A stretch of 64,000 nucleotides of DNA, taken from Deinococcota bacterium. Lineage in GTDB: Bacteria; Deinococcota; Deinococci; Deinococcales; Trueperaceae. The first letter of the stretch is position 1. The number at the start of each line of letters is the position of its first letter. The DNA lies in NCBI GenBank assembly GCA_963170125.1, contig CAUJFI010000025.1, positions 29,484 through 93,483 of the forward strand, in the 5' to 3' direction. The notes under the pieces were generated by a model that saw only the letters and a program-made list of their open reading frames with translations, was not told the origin of the DNA and did not search any database. Both the position numbers and the translations under genes were made by a program. This document shows, piece after piece, positions 35,136 to 45,171 of this stretch.

Positions 35136-36449
35136 ATGGCAAGCAACAGAGGGGGCGAGCACGAGGCAGTGCCCGCCGAGCGCGTACTGGTAAGCGACCT
35201 AGGCGACCACGTCGGCGCGGAGGTGACTCTGCTTGGCTGGGTTCTCAACCGCCGCGACCTCGGCGGCATCGGTTTCCTGCTCCTGCGCGATCGCAGTGGG
35301 GTGGCGCAAGTAGTCTTCGAAGGCTCGGCCCTGCCGCTACACGAGAGCAGCGTCCGCGTCACTGGCAAGGTAGTGGCTCACAAGAAGGCGCCTGGTGGCT
35401 TCGAGGTGCAAGGCTCCACCCTCGAGGTCATCAGCGAGGCGACACAAGCGCCGCCCGTCGAACTGGCCAAGGAAGACTGGACCGTCAACCCTGAGACGCT
35501 GCTCGCCTACCGCCACGTGACGGTGCGCAGCCCCAAGACCCGCGCCGTGCTCAAAGTCGAGGCAGAGCTGGTGCGCGGCTTCCGCGCGTACCTAGACGCG
35601 CACGACTTCACCGAGATCTTCACGCCCAAACTGGTTTCGGCGGGAGCCGAGGGGGGCGCCAACCTCTTCGAGGTCGACTACTACGGCCGCCGCGCCTACC
35701 TCGCGCAGTCACCGCAGCTCTACAAGCAGATCATGGTCGGCGTCTTCGAGCGCGTGTACGAAACGGCGGCCGTCTACCGCGCAGAGAAGAGCCACACCCA
35801 CCGTCACCTCTCCGAGTACCTGTCCCTCGACGTCGAGCTCGGCTTCATCGCTAACGAGGACGAAGTGATGGACTTGGAGGAGGCCCTCCTCAAGAGCATG
35901 CTGGCGGGGGTCGAGGAGCGTTGCGCCTCAGAGCTGGCGGTGCTAGGCGCAGAGTTGCCTGACCGCACGGTGGCTTTCCCTCGCATACCCCTGTTGGCTG
36001 CGCGGGAACTCGTCAGCGAGCGTTACGGCCACGCCTCCGGCGGGAAGGACCTCGACCCGGAAGCCGAGCGCTTGATCGGCCGCTGGGCCAAAGAGGAGCA
36101 CGGCTCCGACTTCGTGTTCGTCACGAACTACCCGCAGGCGGCGCGCCCGTTCTACACGTACCCGCTCGAGAACGGGCTGACGAGGGGTCTCGACCTCATC
36201 TTTCGCGGGGTCGAGATCACCTCTGGAGGCCAACGCGTTCACCGGCCGGAGGTGCTCGTGCAGGAGTTGCGCAAGCGCAACATGGACGAGGCGGCGTTCG
36301 CGGATTACATCGAGGTCTTCAAGCACGGCATGCCTCCACATGGCGGCTTCGCGATCGGCGCGGAGCGGCTGACGGCGTTGCTAGTGGGCCTTCACAACAT
36401 CCGCTTCGCCCGCGCTTTCCCACGTGACGCCCAGCGTCTGACGCCCTGA
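35136..36449 (+). CDS. aspS2: Archaeal-type aspartyl-tRNA synthetase (probably non-discriminating)
   Basis: This 437-residue class II synthetase has an N-terminal OB-fold (GWVLNRRDLGGIGFLLLRDR) and the archaeal/AspRS2 catalytic core: AEGGANLFEVDYYGRRAYLA, QSPQLYKQIMVGVFERVYE, motif 2 YRAEKSHTHRHLSEY and motif 3 GGFAIGAERLTALL, ending in the QRLTP tail. It lacks the bacterial GAD insertion. In Deinococcus and Thermus this form charges both tRNA-Asp and tRNA-Asn with aspartate; Asp-tRNA-Asn is then amidated by GatCAB. Whether this copy is non-discriminating must be inferred. It sits behind a leader peptide and attenuator containing an Asn codon. Confidence 0.87.
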   Translation: MASNRGGEHEAVPAERVLVSDLGDHVGAEVTLLGWVLNRRDLGGIGFLLLRDRSGVAQVVFEGSALPLHESSVRVTGKVVAHKKAPGGFEVQGSTLEVISEATQAPPVELAKEDWTVNPETLLAYRHVTVRSPKTRAVLKVEAELVRGFRAYLDAHDFTEIFTPKLVSAGAEGGANLFEVDYYGRRAYLAQSPQLYKQIMVGVFERVYETAAVYRAEKSHTHRHLSEYLSLDVELGFIANEDEVMDLEEALLKSMLAGVEERCASELAVLGAELPDRTVAFPRIPLLAARELVSERYGHASGGKDLDPEAERLIGRWAKEEHGSDFVFVTNYPQAARPFYTYPLENGLTRGLDLIFRGVEITSGGQRVHRPEVLVQELRKRNMDEAAFADYIEVFKHGMPPHGGFAIGAERLTALLVGLHNIRFARAFPRDAQRLTP

Positions 36450-36586
36450 AGCTTGGAGCGCCAAGCCGGGCGGTTCCGCGGCGCTTGCGGAATTGATGGC
36501 GCTTTGACGTCGTTCTGCTAGCCTGTGCAAGTTACTCAATTCAGGCTTCTGGCAGCGACCTCAGTCGCGAAGAGGAGAACCAAAGT

Positions 36587-37222
36587 ATGCAGCGTAGACC
36601 ACTTCTAGCCTTGCTCCTGACGACACTCGTTGCCCTCGGCGCCTGTGCACCAACGACGGAGGTCGCGGCCGGACCTGCGGCCTGCGTGTCGGACCCCATC
36701 CCGACCGTCGCTGTCGTCGACTTCCAGAACACCTCGAGCCAAGGCGGCGTTAGTGTCGTTGGCGTCGAGGACGCCGCTACGGCGCGCCTCATCACCTTGC
36801 TCAAGGAGTCAGGCTGCTACGTGGTCGTCGAGCGCAGTGAGCTCCTCACCATCATGGAGAAGCAGGGCCTCGAGTCGCTCGACCCAGTCGACCTCGCCAA
36901 GGCGGCCGGAGCCGGCTACGTCGTGACCGGCACTGTCACCCGCGCAACGGTGGCACGCCCTGGCGGCAGCCTCTTCGGCGTGACGCTCGGCCAAACCAAA
37001 GCCCAGATCGAGGTCGACGTGCGCGCGACCGACATCATCACAGGCGTGGTCGTCGTTTCCATGAAGGGCTCCGGCGAGGCGAGCAGCCCCAACATCAACA
37101 TCGACAACGTGCCCCTGGCGGGCACCGTGGCGTACAACGACCCGACCGTAGGGCCGCTGTTCGCCGAGGCAGCGAACTCCGCCGTCAGCCAAGTGGTTGC
37201 GGCGCTGCGCGCCAAGTTCTGA
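36587..37222 (+). CDS. CsgG-like lipoprotein
   Basis: This 211-residue protein starts with a lipoprotein signal peptide (LLALLLTTLVALGAC), with the lipobox Cys at about residue 20. The rest fits the CsgG/curli-assembly fold: IPTVAVVDFQNTS, DAATARLITLLKESGCYVVV and a domain where AAGAGYVVTGTVTRATV occurs. Such proteins sit in the envelope, and some form secretion pores; many bacterial ones have other roles. No other curli genes are nearby. The start ATG 36587 is preceded by GAAGAGGAG. The terminator at 37246-37272 follows. Confidence 0.8.
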   Translation: MQRRPLLALLLTTLVALGACAPTTEVAAGPAACVSDPIPTVAVVDFQNTSSQGGVSVVGVEDAATARLITLLKESGCYVVVERSELLTIMEKQGLESLDPVDLAKAAGAGYVVTGTVTRATVARPGGSLFGVTLGQTKAQIEVDVRATDIITGVVVVSMKGSGEASSPNINIDNVPLAGTVAYNDPTVGPLFAEAANSAVSQVVAALRAKF

Positions 37223-37245
37223 TCGGGTAAGCCAGCTAGCAAGTA

Positions 37246-37272
37246 TGGGCGCCTCGGCAGTCGAGGCGCCCA
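37246..37272. terminator. Bidirectional terminator
   Basis: A perfect 10-bp stem (TGGGCGCCTC/GAGGCGCCCA) with a 7-base loop lies between the convergent CsgG-like and M20 genes. It has T/A-rich edges on both sides. Confidence 0.75.
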
Positions 37273-37296
37273 TTCTCGTGTGTATACGGCTGGTCG

Positions 37297-38472
37297 TCAG
37301 TCGCCGCTCATCAAGTCGGCGACGCCTGAGGCCAACAGGTTGACGGCGATCTCGAGGCCGCGTTCATCTACGTCGAACCTCGAGTGGTGGTGCGCCCACG
37401 CCGTGTCTGGGCCAGAGTTGGTGCCGACGAAGAAGTAGCAACCGCGCGCCTGCGCCAACCACAACGCCATGTCGTCGCCGCCCATGATCGGCGCCTGCAA
37501 CCTGACGCCAGCCTCGCCTACGACGCGCGCCGCCACGTCACGGAAACGTGCGACAGAGGCGGCGTCGTTGACGACCGCTTGCGTACCCTCGAACCACTCG
37601 GATCGCAGCGTGCAGCGCAACGTCTTCACCGTGCCTTCCGCCACCTCCAAGACGCGCGCCCGCAGCCTCGTCCGCGTGGCGGCATCGAAGGTGCGGAGCG
37701 TGCCCTTCAGTTCGACCTCTTCCGGGATGATGTTGTACGCGGTGCCGCCATGAAAGCTCGTGATGCTCAACACGGACTGGTCGACGGGGTCCGTCTCCCT
37801 GCTCACCAACGTTTGCAGCGCCATGACTAGCTGCGCGCCGGCAACGATCGGGTCTATGCAGGCGTGCGGGTAGGCGGCGTGACCGCCGCGCCCCGTGACC
37901 ACCAGCTTGAACGAATCGGTCGCGGCCATCGCCGGCCCTTCACGCACCGCCACCGTGCCGAGCGGGTCGTTGCTCGAGAGGTGCAGGCCGATCACGTGAT
38001 CGACGGCGATGCCGTCGAGGGCGCCGTCGGCGAGCATGGCTTGCGCGCCCCTAACGACTTCCTCAGCGGGTTGGAACACGAACACGACACGGCCTGCGAG
38101 TTGCGCCGCGCGCGCGATGATGATCTCCGCCACGCTGAGGAGCACGGCAACGTGCCCGTCGTGCCCGCAGGCGTGCATCTTCCCAGGCACCGTTGAGCGG
38201 TACTCGACCGACTTCTCCTCGGCGACTGGCAGCGCGTCCATGTCGGCGCGCGCGAGGACCGTAGGGCCGGGCCTGCCCGTGTCGAACACGGCCACGACGC
38301 CAGTGCCGCCAACGCCCTCGCGGGGTTCCAGTCCCAACTCACGGAGACGCGCGACGATGACCGCCATCGTGCGGTGCTCCTCGAAAGCGACCTCCGGGTG
38401 ACGGTGAAGGTCGCGGCGGACCGCCACGGTGCGTTCGTGCAGCGCCTTGGCCTGTTCTGCGATGGTAGGCAT
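37297..38472 (-). CDS. M20-family amidohydrolase (peptidase M20D/AbgB-like)
   Basis: This 391-residue hydrolase contains RRDLHRHPEVAFEE, RADMDALPV, the HACGHDGHVAVLL motif, FQPAEEVVRGAQAML and a dimerisation domain with VVTGRGGHAAYPH. These are the hallmarks of N-acyl amino acid or aminobenzoyl-glutamate hydrolases of the M20D group, with metal ligands present. The start ATG 38472 has GAGGAG upstream. It may act in amino-acid salvage; the natural substrate is unknown. Confidence 0.92.
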   Translation of the reverse strand: MPTIAEQAKALHERTVAVRRDLHRHPEVAFEEHRTMAVIVARLRELGLEPREGVGGTGVVAVFDTGRPGPTVLARADMDALPVAEEKSVEYRSTVPGKMHACGHDGHVAVLLSVAEIIIARAAQLAGRVVFVFQPAEEVVRGAQAMLADGALDGIAVDHVIGLHLSSNDPLGTVAVREGPAMAATDSFKLVVTGRGGHAAYPHACIDPIVAGAQLVMALQTLVSRETDPVDQSVLSITSFHGGTAYNIIPEEVELKGTLRTFDAATRTRLRARVLEVAEGTVKTLRCTLRSEWFEGTQAVVNDAASVARFRDVAARVVGEAGVRLQAPIMGGDDMALWLAQARGCYFFVGTNSGPDTAWAHHHSRFDVDERGLEIAVNLLASGVADLMSGD

Positions 38473-38561
38473 GCGGCTCTCCTCAGCTCGAAGTTATGCG
38501 GCGAAGAGCCGCGGCCCCAGCCTACCCCTCTGCCAGTCGAGGCGCGCAAGCGAACTGCGCG

Positions 38562-39587
38562 TTAGGCCGTCCCTAACGGCTCCTCGCCAACTGCGCCTGG
38601 CAACGCGACTGGTTCCATGGCGCCCGCCCCCGTCGCGCCCGCCGCCGCGGGCGCCGCCTGCGGGGCAACGTACGCTGCCGCTTTGCGGCCGAGCTCCCTG
38701 AACTTGTCGCTAGCGCCGTCCAGCTTGGCGACCCACTCGGCGTTCGGCGTCATGCCAGCCGTCGAGCGGTGGAAGGCGAGGAGGGTCGCAGCCAGCGAGA
38801 TGGCGTCGGCCAACGCCAGCTTGAGCATCCAGGCGCCGATGACCACGCCGATGCCTAGCGCGGGTCCGAGGCTCGGCAGCGCGGCGCCGATGGCGAGCGC
38901 AGGCAGCCCAAGGATGATCAAGAAGATGACGAACTCCGCGTAACTCAGGAGCGCCAGCACCACCGCGTTGGCCAAGATGGGCTTCCAGGCCTGGGCGTAA
39001 AGCACGACGCCGTCCTTGGCCACTGCCCACACGTTCTGCTCGCGCTGGGCGTAAGCGCGCGACAGGATGGCTTCATCCACGTAGGTCGTGCTCATGGTGG
39101 CAACGCGCTCGAGGAACTTGCCGAGGGAGTCGACGCCTGGCAGCGGCAGGATCGAGGCGATGCGCGTGAATGTACGCACCACGAACTTCACGATGCCGTC
39201 CACCAGCAGGCCGACGCCGAACAAGACGGTGGTGTCCGAAAAGCGGCTCAGGACCTGTTGTTTGCCGTACTCGAGTTGGCCCGTAGCTGGCCCCTTGCCT
39301 GTGGTGATGAACTCCGTCAACACCGCCGTATGCGCGGCCCTCAGCAAGTGGAACCAGTAGCGGCCCGCCAGGTTGACGATCCAGAACGCCCCGCCGAACG
39401 CGGCAAGGAAGATGATGAACCCGAGGGGCGCCCACAGCTTGGCGAACAACCACCCGAGCCCGAAGCAGACTCCGGCGTATACGCCGAGCCCCAGGCCGAG
39501 CACGAGGTAGCTGCCGAGCCTCACCCACACGATCGGCAGGGTCTGCATGACGAGCCTAAAGGCCTCGCCGAGGTAGATCTTGGGCAT
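38562..39587 (-). CDS. Hypothetical polytopic membrane protein
   Basis: This 341-residue protein has about six hydrophobic segments, in two clusters at residues ~20-80 and ~205-270, around a central region with amphipathic helices (RTFTRIASILPLPGVDSLGK). The last ~40 residues are Ala/Pro-rich and probably soluble. I do not recognise the family. The start ATG 39587 opens with MPKIYLGEAFRLVMQTLPIV. It lies 77 bases downstream of the giant VWA gene in the same direction and could be in its transcript, which would place it in the envelope operon. Confidence 0.6.
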   Translation of the reverse strand: MPKIYLGEAFRLVMQTLPIVWVRLGSYLVLGLGLGVYAGVCFGLGWLFAKLWAPLGFIIFLAAFGGAFWIVNLAGRYWFHLLRAAHTAVLTEFITTGKGPATGQLEYGKQQVLSRFSDTTVLFGVGLLVDGIVKFVVRTFTRIASILPLPGVDSLGKFLERVATMSTTYVDEAILSRAYAQREQNVWAVAKDGVVLYAQAWKPILANAVVLALLSYAEFVIFLIILGLPALAIGAALPSLGPALGIGVVIGAWMLKLALADAISLAATLLAFHRSTAGMTPNAEWVAKLDGASDKFRELGRKAAAYVAPQAAPAAAGATGAGAMEPVALPGAVGEEPLGTA

Positions 39588-39664
39588 ACTCTAGTCCTCT
39601 CTAGGTTCCGCGCTGGAACGGTTCAGGTTGGCAGCAGCTTAGGCGGAGCGGCGTCAACGCCCCG

Positions 39665-42600
39665 TCAATGACCGCTTAGCGTCAGCGTCACGGCCTTCTC
39701 GCCCGGGACGCGTACTTCCCTGAACTCTTCCACCGGCGCCACGAGGACGCGCACGTTGTAGACCCCCATCTCCAGGTCGATGGCCTCCCCGCCGACGCGC
39801 CCGCGGGCGACGAGTTCACCGGTAGTAGCGTCGTACACCTCGTAGGCCGGGTTGAGCGCCTCAGCGACCGCCTCTGCGAGCGCCTCGTACGAACCGACGT
39901 CGACGTAGCTGGCGCCCACGTCGGCGGCTAGCTTCTCGAACACGGCCAACGCTTCTGGCTCGAGCCCGAGCGACACGATGGCGAGGTCAAGGCTCCCCTG
40001 CTTGCGTGCTTCCAGCACCGCCGCTGCTGGATCGCCGCCGCACGACTCCGCCCCGTCGGTTATGAGGATTACGGTGCGCGCGCCGCCCGCCTTGGCCAGG
40101 TCGCCGCCAACGGCGAGCAACGAGTCCGCGAGCGGCGTCTGGGACAAGAGCTTAGGTTGGATCGCGTCGACGGCCGCCTGCGCCTTGGCGCGATCGAGCG
40201 GCGCCAACGGCAGGTCAAGGCGCGACTCGCACGATGTAGGAGTGATGTGCCCGAACGCGCGCAACGCGAACGGGGTGCCTTCTGGCAGCACCTCGCTGAC
40301 GAGCGCGGTCAGCGCGCGCTTGGCGGCCGTTATCCGCTGCTCGCCACTTGGCAACTCGCGACCCATCGAGCCGCTCGCGTCGAAGATGACCTCGACGGCA
40401 GCCTGCGCGGCGCCTGGCGCCGCGCGCACCGCTAGGCTGCCCGGCCCTGGTAGGGGCTCGCTACGGACGTCGAGCGCGAGCGTGTACTGCTTCGGGCGCC
40501 GCAGGAGGCACGAGGCGCGGGAGAAGCCAGCGTCGAAGTCGCCGACACCAGCGGCCAAGGCGTAGACGCCTGAGTTGACGTCGGCCCAGTCCTGCATCAG
40601 GTCCTGCGCGTAGTCGCTACCTGCCGAGCTGATCTCGAAGGTGAAGATGCGCGGGCGCACGCGCTCGAAGGCGCGCCACAACTCAGGTGTGTACTGGGGG
40701 GAGGACGACTCCGCGTCGGTCATGAACAGTATGGCGCGGGTGCCTTCGCGGTCAGCCAACGCCTTCGTCGCCTCGAGGAGCGCGGTCTCTGACGAGCTCG
40801 AGTCAGACTTGCGATCGAACTCGACGATCGCCCGTTGCACGCGCTCAGGATCGGTCGACCAGAAAGGTAGTAGCCACCTGGGGCCAGGGTCGTCGAACGC
40901 GAGTAGCTGGGCGGCCTCCCGCTCACCGTCGAGGCCGCTAGCGAAGCTTGCCAACGAGTTGTAGGTGATGGCCTGGTAAGGGTTGACGGAGCCGCTCGTG
41001 TCCCAGCTGAACACCACCGTGCGCTTCGGCTCCCACAGGTGTAGGTAGTAGTCGCCAGGCGTCCCGAACAGCGTGAGCACCACACCGTCTCCGACACTGC
41101 GCTCGTCGAAGCCGACCCCGCGCCCGTCAGCTCCGACCACCTCGTAACGGTAGGCGATGGCAGGGTCTCCGCCAAGAGTCAGCTCGAGGTAGTTCTGCCC
41201 GGCCGGGATGGTCAGCCTGTACCAGTCCTCATCGACCGCCACTTGGACCGTGCCCGTTACCTGGCGACCGACTGTTAGTTGAGCAGCTTGCGCCAGCGAG
41301 TCGTTGCCCCCGTCGTCAGCACTCTGCGCCACGCTAGGCGGGTTCAGATACTCGAATATGGCCGTTGGCGAGTTAGCGCCCCACTCACCGAGCGCAGAGC
41401 GGTACTCGGTGTCCGGCGCGCGTTCGATCACGCGCAACACGTCCGGCGGGTAGTAGTTGCGGCCAAGGGCGCCGTCCGCACCCACCGTGGCCGCCGCCGT
41501 GAAGCGCAAGTAGCGCGCCCAGATGGGTTCACTGAAGTCGAGGGTCGCTAGGCCGGTAGCGTCGCGCTCTAGGTGCCAGTCCGCCACTGGCGCCCACGGT
41601 CCGGCCCCACCCGTCAGGCTCACCTCGACGGTCACGGCGGGGAACATGCTCGCCGGCGTGCCCTGAGCGGAAGCTTCCTCTTGCCACTCGATGCGCGTTA
41701 CATGTGCGGCGCGGTTCTCGTGGAAGCCCACTACGAACGTGAACGCTCCCGTGTCCCGCAGGTCGACGGTGCTGCCGCGACCGTCGTCCGGCGTGAGCAT
41801 GGCAGCGCCGTAGCTCCCGACGAACGGTTCGCTCCACGCCACGTGCCCGCCATTCTCGCGGGCGGCGAGGTTGATCTCGCCGAGTAGGCCGTCCTCGGCT
41901 GCGATGAGCTTCCACTCCCCGAGGTAGGCGTCCTTTCTGTCGGACTGAGCGCTGACGAAAACGAGCCTCGCGTAGCGCGCCTGAACGGGTGCAGCGAACT
42001 CGAACGCCTGTTCTATGCCGGCAGCCTTGAGCACCCCTTGGTAAGCGCTCGTGAAGTTCGTCCCGTCAAGTGAGGTCTCGATGCGGAACGCCTTGAGGGA
42101 ATCGGATCGCTTCGCGTCCGAGCGAGGGTCGAGGGTCGCGCCCACGAGAGTGACGGCGGCGTCGCCGGCCAAACGGTAGGTCGGCGAGTGGTCGAGCGCC
42201 AGGTAGCCGCCCGTTCCAGGGCCAACGCGCCCGTCGATGAGCGCTAGGTCACGGCGCTCGTAGTTGGACTGGCCGTGGATGCCAGCGCCGAAGCTAGTGC
42301 GCAGCACGTCGAGTTTGCCGAGCATGCCGCTCGGCAGCGGCCAGTACGCGGTGGCGCCAACAGGCAGAGCTTCGCACGACAGCGCCGCCTCGATCGCCGC
42401 GCTGCTCGCACCCCCTGGGCCGGTCGCCATGACTTCGACGAGTAACGGCAGGTCGTCGCGCATGTCGCTCGGCAAGTAGGCCTTGACGGCGACGTCGCGA
42501 CTCTCGCCCGCTGCTAGCGTCAGCTGCGGTTCGAGCACGACGCGCACGGCAGCGTGGCTGCTCGCCGCTGCCAACGTAAGGTCCTGCGGCGCCGTGCCGC

Positions 42601-45124
42601 GGTTCTCGACGTGGGCCGTGAGGTTCAGGACTTGCCCCTCGTACCAGTAGGCAGCGAGCGCATCCGCCTGCGTGCTTAGGGTTACCGCCACTTCGCTAGC
42701 GTCTCGCCGCGGCAGCAACTGGGCGGGATCTGGCGGGCTGCCGAACTCGACCTTAGCGCTGTAAGGCGAACCGCCGCTGACGCGCAGGTAGGTCTGCTCA
42801 CCCGCCGGCACGGTCCAACGCCACGGCGTGCCTGCTTTGGAATCGCCACGTTCAGTGAACGACAGGGTGCTCGACTCCGTGCGCAGGTCCGCCCCGATAG
42901 CCCGTTCGCTAGCTGTGCCCGTCAGGGTGAGCGTGACGGTCGTGGGTTCGTCGAAGACGGGCAGCCGGAAGTAGTCATCGTCGTGGTACTCACCAACGCG
43001 GCCGTCCCAACGTAGTTCGGTAGGCAGCGCGCTCGCGGTTGCCCTCGAGTCGTTCGGCTCGGCGTCCACCGGCGGCAGCAGACTACCGGCAAGGGTCATC
43101 CTGAGCTGGTAGTACCCGTCCGACTCGACAGCTGGCGCGTTCAGGTAGAACGAGTGATCGCCCGCCAGGAAGTGGCGCTCGATCCGGGTGGTGGTGTCGA
43201 CTGCGTCGGCTGGGTACTCGACCCAACCGGTTTCGGAGAGGTACACGTCGATGGGCGGAGCGCCTGAGGGTGGTACGACCTCGATGATCACGTACTGGTC
43301 GTCTGCTAGGTAGAAGCGGTAGTAGTCGTCGCTGTCGCCCGTCAGGCGACCTACGTAGACTTGGCCGGGTACGACGCGCATGGCGCGACTCGGGTCATCG
43401 TTCGGCTCCAGCTCCAGCGTGCCTGCCGGCGGAGGCGGGCCCGGTTCCAGCACTGCGGCAAGGGGCGCTTCGGCGGCAGCAGCCGCCTCCGCGACCGGCG
43501 CGCCAGCGGCTGCCGGCGTCAGGGCGTTGTCGCTGGCTGGTGTCGCCTCGGCCGCGCCGACTTCCACCTCACCCAACGAGATGGCCTTGAGGGCGTACTC
43601 ACCTGCGTCACCGCGCACCTCGAAGTAGTGCATGCCTGGCATGAGCAAGAGGTCGTCGAGGCGCAGCCGGGCCGAGCCGCGTGCCTGCGCCAGCTTCTCT
43701 CCCGAAACGGTCAGCTCGGTCAAGCTCGAGACGCTCGCCCCGACCAACTGAACGCGGTAGCGCTGCGCTGCGCCCTCGATCTGTACGGAGTAGACGTCCG
43801 ACTCTGAGCCAGTGAACTTGCCGCGGACCTGGCCGTTGGCGGGCAGTGGACTGGCAGACCTGGGGTAATCGTTCGGCTCCAACTCGCCACCGGTTGGCCC
43901 GGCGCCTGCCGCGAGCGCCATGCTGTACGTGACGCCGTTGGACCCTTCCACCAGCAGCTGGTAACTGCCTGCCAGCAACTGCAGGCCAGTGTGGGACACA
44001 CCTGGGCGCGAGTACATCAACGCGGCACCGGTCTCGTCCTTGAGGGTATAAGTCAGCTCGTCTGCCGACTCGAACGTCAGGTCGTAGAAGCCGGCGTCGG
44101 CGTCCGCTACGTCTATGCGGTAGTAATCGTCGCGGTTCTGCACCGTGGCGCGCATGTCGCTGTGGAGCGGAAACACGGTTGCCCGCGCCCAATCGTCGTT
44201 CGGCTCCACAGCCACGCCGTCGCCGCGGACTCCTTGTGACTCGAGGCGCAAGCGGACCATGCCGCTGTCACCAACCACCCTGACCGTGTAATCGCCTGCC
44301 TCCAGTCCGAGGCCAGCGAAGCTCACGCGGCCGTTGGCATCAACGCTGCCTTGCTGGATGACGCCGGACGGGCCCTCGAGCACCAGCTTGGGCGAGGAAC
44401 CGTACGCTGCCCACAGGTCCAGGCCCCACACGCGCGCGGCGGCCTCCTCGTCGATGCTGACACTGACCGCCAGCTCTTCGGTTACCGGCCCGAACCAACC
44501 GAACGCACCCGCGTATTTCCTTGGGGCGCCCCCGTCGAAGCGCTCGTCGCCAGCGCCGTAGCGCAACGTCGTTACCGGCGTCACGTTGACGACGAACTCC
44601 CCGGCGGCCCCACTCGTCGCCACGCCCAAGTAGTAGCTGCCAGGCTGCACGAGGAACTCGCCAGACAGCGCCGCGCCGCCGTTCGGCGTGGTCACGCTTG
44701 AGTACTTCTCGACTTGCGTGACGTCCACGCCGTTGTCTGCGAACGTCACCTTGAAGAGCTCAACCGTGGTTACGCCGTTGCGCGGACCCTCCACAGCGAG
44801 CGTCCAGCGGTGCCTGGCGTGTTTCTCGGTGACCTCCCACCTGAACGCGTCTTGATCTCCGCTGCCAACGGTGCCCGTGAGGCAGAGGGCGCCGACCTCG
44901 TTGAAGCTAGCTGGCGCGATCATGTTCGGCCCTGCGCCCGTCAACCTCGTCGCAGTGGCCGGCGTGTCGTTCGGCTCGAGCTCATACGTGCACTGCTGCG
45001 CTAGCGCGCTGCCCATGGTGGCGATGAAGAGGCTGAACAGTACCCGTAGCAAGGCCATGCGCGCTCCTCGCGCGGTTCGCCCCCTGGGCGAGCGCGCTAT
45101 CCGAGCCGGTCGACTGGCATCCAT
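39665..45124 (-). CDS. Giant secreted PPC-repeat / discoidin-like / double-VWA protein
   Basis: This 1,819-residue protein has a basic N-tail and then an export signal (residues ~23-42). Five PPC-type domains open with EPND motifs (near residues 48, 305, 415, 570, 686), and a degenerate sixth (GGNDSLAQAAQL) is near 1268. Residues ~930-1230 hold two F5/8-type-C-like regions (e.g. EPIWARYLRFTA). Two VWA domains follow, with MIDAS motifs WDTSGS (~1371) and FDASGS (~1578). The C-terminus is a small beta domain (GVYNVRVLVAPV). Such architecture suggests cell-surface adhesion or sensing. The start at 45124 has GGAGGAG upstream. It is the last of four genes read from 48388. Confidence 0.82.
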   Translation of the reverse strand: MDASRPARIARSPRGRTARGARMALLRVLFSLFIATMGSALAQQCTYELEPNDTPATATRLTGAGPNMIAPASFNEVGALCLTGTVGSGDQDAFRWEVTEKHARHRWTLAVEGPRNGVTTVELFKVTFADNGVDVTQVEKYSSVTTPNGGAALSGEFLVQPGSYYLGVATSGAAGEFVVNVTPVTTLRYGAGDERFDGGAPRKYAGAFGWFGPVTEELAVSVSIDEEAAARVWGLDLWAAYGSSPKLVLEGPSGVIQQGSVDANGRVSFAGLGLEAGDYTVRVVGDSGMVRLRLESQGVRGDGVAVEPNDDWARATVFPLHSDMRATVQNRDDYYRIDVADADAGFYDLTFESADELTYTLKDETGAALMYSRPGVSHTGLQLLAGSYQLLVEGSNGVTYSMALAAGAGPTGGELEPNDYPRSASPLPANGQVRGKFTGSESDVYSVQIEGAAQRYRVQLVGASVSSLTELTVSGEKLAQARGSARLRLDDLLLMPGMHYFEVRGDAGEYALKAISLGEVEVGAAEATPASDNALTPAAAGAPVAEAAAAAEAPLAAVLEPGPPPPAGTLELEPNDDPSRAMRVVPGQVYVGRLTGDSDDYYRFYLADDQYVIIEVVPPSGAPPIDVYLSETGWVEYPADAVDTTTRIERHFLAGDHSFYLNAPAVESDGYYQLRMTLAGSLLPPVDAEPNDSRATASALPTELRWDGRVGEYHDDDYFRLPVFDEPTTVTLTLTGTASERAIGADLRTESSTLSFTERGDSKAGTPWRWTVPAGEQTYLRVSGGSPYSAKVEFGSPPDPAQLLPRRDASEVAVTLSTQADALAAYWYEGQVLNLTAHVENRGTAPQDLTLAAASSHAAVRVVLEPQLTLAAGESRDVAVKAYLPSDMRDDLPLLVEVMATGPGGASSAAIEAALSCEALPVGATAYWPLPSGMLGKLDVLRTSFGAGIHGQSNYERRDLALIDGRVGPGTGGYLALDHSPTYRLAGDAAVTLVGATLDPRSDAKRSDSLKAFRIETSLDGTNFTSAYQGVLKAAGIEQAFEFAAPVQARYARLVFVSAQSDRKDAYLGEWKLIAAEDGLLGEINLAARENGGHVAWSEPFVGSYGAAMLTPDDGRGSTVDLRDTGAFTFVVGFHENRAAHVTRIEWQEEASAQGTPASMFPAVTVEVSLTGGAGPWAPVADWHLERDATGLATLDFSEPIWARYLRFTAAATVGADGALGRNYYPPDVLRVIERAPDTEYRSALGEWGANSPTAIFEYLNPPSVAQSADDGGNDSLAQAAQLTVGRQVTGTVQVAVDEDWYRLTIPAGQNYLELTLGGDPAIAYRYEVVGADGRGVGFDERSVGDGVVLTLFGTPGDYYLHLWEPKRTVVFSWDTSGSVNPYQAITYNSLASFASGLDGEREAAQLLAFDDPGPRWLLPFWSTDPERVQRAIVEFDRKSDSSSSETALLEATKALADREGTRAILFMTDAESSSPQYTPELWRAFERVRPRIFTFEISSAGSDYAQDLMQDWADVNSGVYALAAGVGDFDAGFSRASCLLRRPKQYTLALDVRSEPLPGPGSLAVRAAPGAAQAAVEVIFDASGSMGRELPSGEQRITAAKRALTALVSEVLPEGTPFALRAFGHITPTSCESRLDLPLAPLDRAKAQAAVDAIQPKLLSQTPLADSLLAVGGDLAKAGGARTVILITDGAESCGGDPAAAVLEARKQGSLDLAIVSLGLEPEALAVFEKLAADVGASYVDVGSYEALAEAVAEALNPAYEVYDATTGELVARGRVGGEAIDLEMGVYNVRVLVAPVEEFREVRVPGEKAVTLTLSGH

Positions 45125-45171
45125 CTGCTCCTCCTTGCGCCGCTACCTTACGGCGCCGATCTTGCCGCGGC

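Noticed and set aside
36450..36586. Promoter with TTGACG at 36504 for the CsgG-like gene
   Set aside because: No acceptable -10 box lies at 16-18 bases; TAGCCT is only 9 bases away. The site is left uncalled.
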